Source of the DNA: Roseimicrobium sp. ORNL1
GTDB lineage: Bacteria; Verrucomicrobiota; Verrucomicrobiia; Verrucomicrobiales; Verrucomicrobiaceae
Direction of reading: 5' to 3'
DNA length: 64,000 nucleotides
Assembly (NCBI RefSeq): GCF_011044495.1
Contig: NZ_CP049143.1
Span: 4,774,001 to 4,838,000 of the forward strand
Under the pieces are notes generated by a model that ran no database searches, was not told where the DNA came from, and worked only from the letters and a program-made list of their open reading frames with translations. Numbering within the stretch: the first letter of the stretch is position 1; every line of letters starts with the position of its first letter. The translations under genes were made by a program, and so were the position numbers. Below are positions 61,321 through 64,000 of the stretch, piece after piece.

Positions 61321-63548
61321 GTTACGCTTTTGGCCACCGGGAAGGTCGCATGAAAAGTGGCTCCTTTGGGTTCATTCGGAGTGGCCCACAGCTTGCCACC
61401 ATGCGCGGTCACCAGCGCCCTGGAGATGGAGAGCCCCAGTCCCATGCCGTTCTCTTTCGTGGTGTGGAAGGCCTTGAAGAGGGACTCGGGATCCTCCGGC
61501 AAACCCGGCCCCATATCCCGGATATCGATGCGCACCTCGTCCCCCTCCCGGCAAGTCACCAGCGTAATGGTCCTCTCTCCCGGAGGACTCGCCTCCATGG
61601 CATCCACGGCGTTCGTGATGAGATTGAGCAGCACCTGCTGGAACTGCACCCGGTCGGACATGACCCTGGGAAGCCCCTCCGCGAGCTGGAGGTCCACCTT
61701 CACCCCACGACCGATGAGGTCGCTGCGCGTGAGTTGCACCACTTCTTCCAGATTCGCGTTCACCTCCAGCGGCTGCAGGTTTACCTCCCCACGGCGCAGC
61801 AGCGTGCGCATGCGCCCGATGACATCCCCTGCCCTGCGGTCCTCACTGATGATGTCCGCGATGATTTCGCGCAGCTCCCGCATCTCCTCCTCCACCGGCT
61901 GGTCACGGGAAAGCAGGTGCCGCGCCGCCTGCGCATTGCTCAAGATGATGCCGAGCGGCTGGTTCAGCTCATGCGCGAGCGAGCCGGAGAGCGCGCCCAG
62001 GGTGGCCACGCGCGAGAGATGCGCCAGTTCCTCCCGGCGCTGCTGCGCCTCCTGCGTGGCACGGCGGCGCTCCGTGATGTCGCGGGAGGCGCCACGAATC
62101 TCCAGCTTCTGCCGATTGCCAAATTCATGCACACGTCCGTGAGAAGAGACCCAGCGCACGCTCCCGTCCGGATGCACCACACGGTGCTCCAGGGAAAAGG
62201 CACCCCCGTCCCGCGCGGCCAGTTCCATGACGGACCTCAGGTTCGACTTGTCCTCCGGGTGCACCCGGGAGAGCACCTCTTCAAAGGTAACCCTGCCACT
62301 CTCCGGTAGGCCGAAGATGGTGCGCCACGTCGCGGAACCGTCCATCTCATTCCTGCCCGACGTCCGGGTCCACAGTCCGATGTTTGCCGAGTCCGCCGCA
62401 AGAGTGAGGTTGGCGGTCATCTCACTCGCCCGCTTCCGTGCGGCAATCAGCAGCGCGATAAGCACGGTCTGCAGGGCAATCACTCCGACGAAGGCGAGGA
62501 ATGAGGTGCGATGCGCCTCCCACAACCCAACTTGGCGGAATCGGACAGTGGCTCCCGCTGGCAGCGCGGACTCTGGAATGTTCCACCGCTTCAGCTCACG
62601 CGCATCATACACCGGCGGCTCCAGCGGGAAACTCTGCCACGGCAGACTGGAGGCGGGCACCCCGGACAACAGTTTCGCCGCCACCGCTGCTCCCTCCACG
62701 GCCACCCTCTTCTGCGGCACCAGCCTTCCGCCCACGGTACCATGCTCCATCTGCACATCGTTGAAGGAAAACACCGGCGCATTGGATGCCTGGTGTATTG
62801 CCTCCAGCCCTGTCTCCTCCACAATGGGCACGCCGACCGCATCACGCATCATCATGCCCACCAGCACGACCGAGTCCGGCGGCAGCGCCCTCACCGTGCT
62901 CTGCATCTGCTTGAGAGATTGGTCGTTCATCCAGTGAAACGTCACGCGGTGGGAGAAGGCCGCCTCCCACTCCCGCTTCATCACCGCGGTCCAAAATTGA
63001 CCAATCGGTGAACCATCCTGGGCCACGTAAATCTGACGCGTGTTCGGCAGCACTTCGAAGATATTGCCGACCAGTGCATTGATATCCACGTCCGGGCCCA
63101 CCGAGACCGTATTGGGGTCGTTTTTCAGCGGCTCCACCCGGCGCTTTTCCGCATCCAGCAGGAGCATGGGCGCTGTGGGAAAGAGCGTGTCCCGATGCCT
63201 GCGACAGAACATGACCGCGGGACCGCCCACAGGAACCACCAGGTCCGGCATCTGCTTCTCGAATACCGCCCGAAGAAAATCGAGCAGAGGTTTCTCATTC
63301 TCAGCACCGTCGAACCGGGCCATCTCCAGCGACGCCTCCACAAACTCGATGGCCTTGGGACTCTGGCGTGCCAACTCTCCACGAAAAATGCTCGCCACCT
63401 CCCCATTCGGCGCGTAGTCCCGCCCGAAGGAATGCAGGATAAGCACATGCTGCGGCCCCTCCGCCATGAGCGCAGACGTCAGGAGCGGGAGCAGAAGCAG
63501 CAGCAGAACCCGGCAGACCATGGGAACCATATCTGCCCGAATTGGCAT
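61317..63548 (-). CDS. Sensor histidine kinase with ABC-type substrate-binding sensor and PAS domain
   Basis: 743 residues from ATG 63548, signal-anchor start MPIRADMVPMVCRVLLLLLL. The periplasmic part (~30-340) resembles the ABC_sub_bind family (HVLILHSFGRDYAPNGEVAS; PDLVVPVGGPAVMF; GRLVPQKRVAVEGAAVAAKL). A transmembrane helix (~352-372) precedes a PAS domain (~380-500: TWRTIFGLPESGRVTFEEVL). The kinase core has H-box GSLAHELNQPLGIILSNAQ (~519), N-box LLNLITNAVDAMEA (~632), G1 DMGPGLP and G2 GMGLGLSISRAL. This is a FixL-like orthodox kinase sensing a small ligand. It is first in the operon with 61320 and 60628. Confidence 0.94.
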   Translation of the reverse strand: MPIRADMVPMVCRVLLLLLLPLLTSALMAEGPQHVLILHSFGRDYAPNGEVASIFRGELARQSPKAIEFVEASLEMARFDGAENEKPLLDFLRAVFEKQMPDLVVPVGGPAVMFCRRHRDTLFPTAPMLLLDAEKRRVEPLKNDPNTVSVGPDVDINALVGNIFEVLPNTRQIYVAQDGSPIGQFWTAVMKREWEAAFSHRVTFHWMNDQSLKQMQSTVRALPPDSVVLVGMMMRDAVGVPIVEETGLEAIHQASNAPVFSFNDVQMEHGTVGGRLVPQKRVAVEGAAVAAKLLSGVPASSLPWQSFPLEPPVYDARELKRWNIPESALPAGATVRFRQVGLWEAHRTSFLAFVGVIALQTVLIALLIAARKRASEMTANLTLAADSANIGLWTRTSGRNEMDGSATWRTIFGLPESGRVTFEEVLSRVHPEDKSNLRSVMELAARDGGAFSLEHRVVHPDGSVRWVSSHGRVHEFGNRQKLEIRGASRDITERRRATQEAQQRREELAHLSRVATLGALSGSLAHELNQPLGIILSNAQAARHLLSRDQPVEEEMRELREIIADIISEDRRAGDVIGRMRTLLRRGEVNLQPLEVNANLEEVVQLTRSDLIGRGVKVDLQLAEGLPRVMSDRVQFQQVLLNLITNAVDAMEASPPGERTITLVTCREGDEVRIDIRDMGPGLPEDPESLFKAFHTTKENGMGLGLSISRALVTAHGGKLWATPNEPKGATFHATFPVAKSVT

Positions 63549-64000
63549 TCACAGGCAAGGATTTATCGACAGATGAAACGGAACTTTAGTGAAAGGCGAA
63601 GTTCACGTCACCCTCCCAAACGTCTGTGCCCCCTTTGGTGGGGGGTTGTTCCATAGGCGCTAACCTAAGATGGTAAGGGTATCTGCCAGTTTGGATTGGT
63701 ATGTCATGTTGGAATTTGCTCCCGGAGGGAGCACGGCTGGTAGCCGGTCGGTGGAGGGAACACCATGCCGCGTAAGCGGCACGTCTGGACGCGAAGCGCA
63801 AACCGTGAAGCCTGAGGAACGAAGGCAACATCAGCGACCGCAACCACCGGATCTATGACAAAACATCATGGCGTCCCGGAGGGCACGCCGGAAGGTGTGC
63901 CATGGTGATGGCGCCTCCCTTTCCCCAGCGCGCTTCCTCCACCGTCCCATCCGGAACGGAGCATCTTTTTGACGGCGTGATCCGGTGGTTGCGGTCGTCT
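63549..64000. repeat. Terminal repeat-rich region
   Basis: No convincing gene. From ~63718 it carries ctcccggagggagcacggct, ccgcgtaagcggc and ggacgcgaagcgc type palindromes, and an inverted repeat (gcgaccgcaaccaccggatc at 63834-63853; gatccggtggttgcggtcgt at 63980-63999). A 85-codon minus frame here is repeat-derived. The structure may continue beyond the window. Confidence 0.6.

Noticed and set aside
63586-63843. 85-codon minus-strand frame
   Set aside because: It overlaps palindromic repeat blocks and has no protein-like features.

Overview
The window comes from a high-GC bacterial chromosome, most likely a member of the Verrucomicrobiota. The main reasons are two giant secreted proteins of the PVC-type dehydrogenase architecture (SGNH-like, beta-propeller, HEAT, cupredoxin), a DUF6807/PmoA-like protein, a propeller plus cytochrome c protein, secreted sulfatase and SGNH genes, and many small lipoproteins. 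Shine-Dalgarno sequences are weak or absent. No rRNA, convincing tRNA or CRISPR array was found.

Layout. 1-2.6 kb: 3' part of a class I ribonucleotide reductase large subunit. 2.8-7.8 kb: a very large secreted TPR protein with a degenerate CHAT domain. 8.3-13.7 kb: small membrane proteins, hemB (metal site of the non-cysteine type) and two zinc-ribbon/membrane paralogues. 14.3-16.7 kb: CCA-adding enzyme and a VanX-like dipeptidase lipoprotein. 17-19.7 kb: propeller/cytochrome protein. 19.7-24.1 kb: transglutaminase-like protein, then four tandem paralogues of an unrecognised secreted family. 24.2-27.4 kb: a mono-haem protein, an SMP-30 type lactonase lipoprotein and a Tyr-rich lipoprotein. 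27.5-37.1 kb: PmoA-like protein and two paralogous giant dehydrogenase-cupredoxin proteins around a PAS/AraC regulator. 37.3-41 kb: RlmM-like methyltransferase, SGNH esterase and small proteins. 41.2-44 kb: rpsO-pnp. 44-45.3 kb: a REP-associated tyrosine transposase with composite REP repeats on both sides. 45.4-50.6 kb: GT39-type glycosyltransferase, GAF protein and lipase-like lipoprotein. 51-53 kb: small lipoprotein and a frame-disrupted sulfatase. 53.4-56.9 kb: a compact replication module (HTH, Toprim primase, P4/D5-type helicase). 57-59.9 kb: a group of very small proteins with a shared strand-rich pattern, and an outer-membrane beta-barrel. 60.2-63.5 kb: a sensor kinase with two response regulators.

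How genes work together. Clear functional units are rpsO-pnp (translation and RNA decay), the 61.3-63.5 kb kinase/regulator operon (ATGA overlap), the dehydrogenase/PmoA operon with its divergent AraC gene (probably carbohydrate catabolism at the cell surface), and the HTH-primase-helicase module (probably the replication part of an integrated or decayed element).

The most unusual property of the window is its density of short dispersed repeats. At least eight families occur, most as inverted pairs in intergenic regions. One family is linked to the transposase. A second is a ~166-169 bp MITE-like element present both in an intergenic region and inside the primase coding sequence. The strongest candidates for undescribed biology are the four-paralogue secreted cluster, the repeat-bearing primase module with its neighbouring small-protein family, the RAYT/composite-REP unit, and a ~125-nt imperfect hairpin at 47.4 kb.
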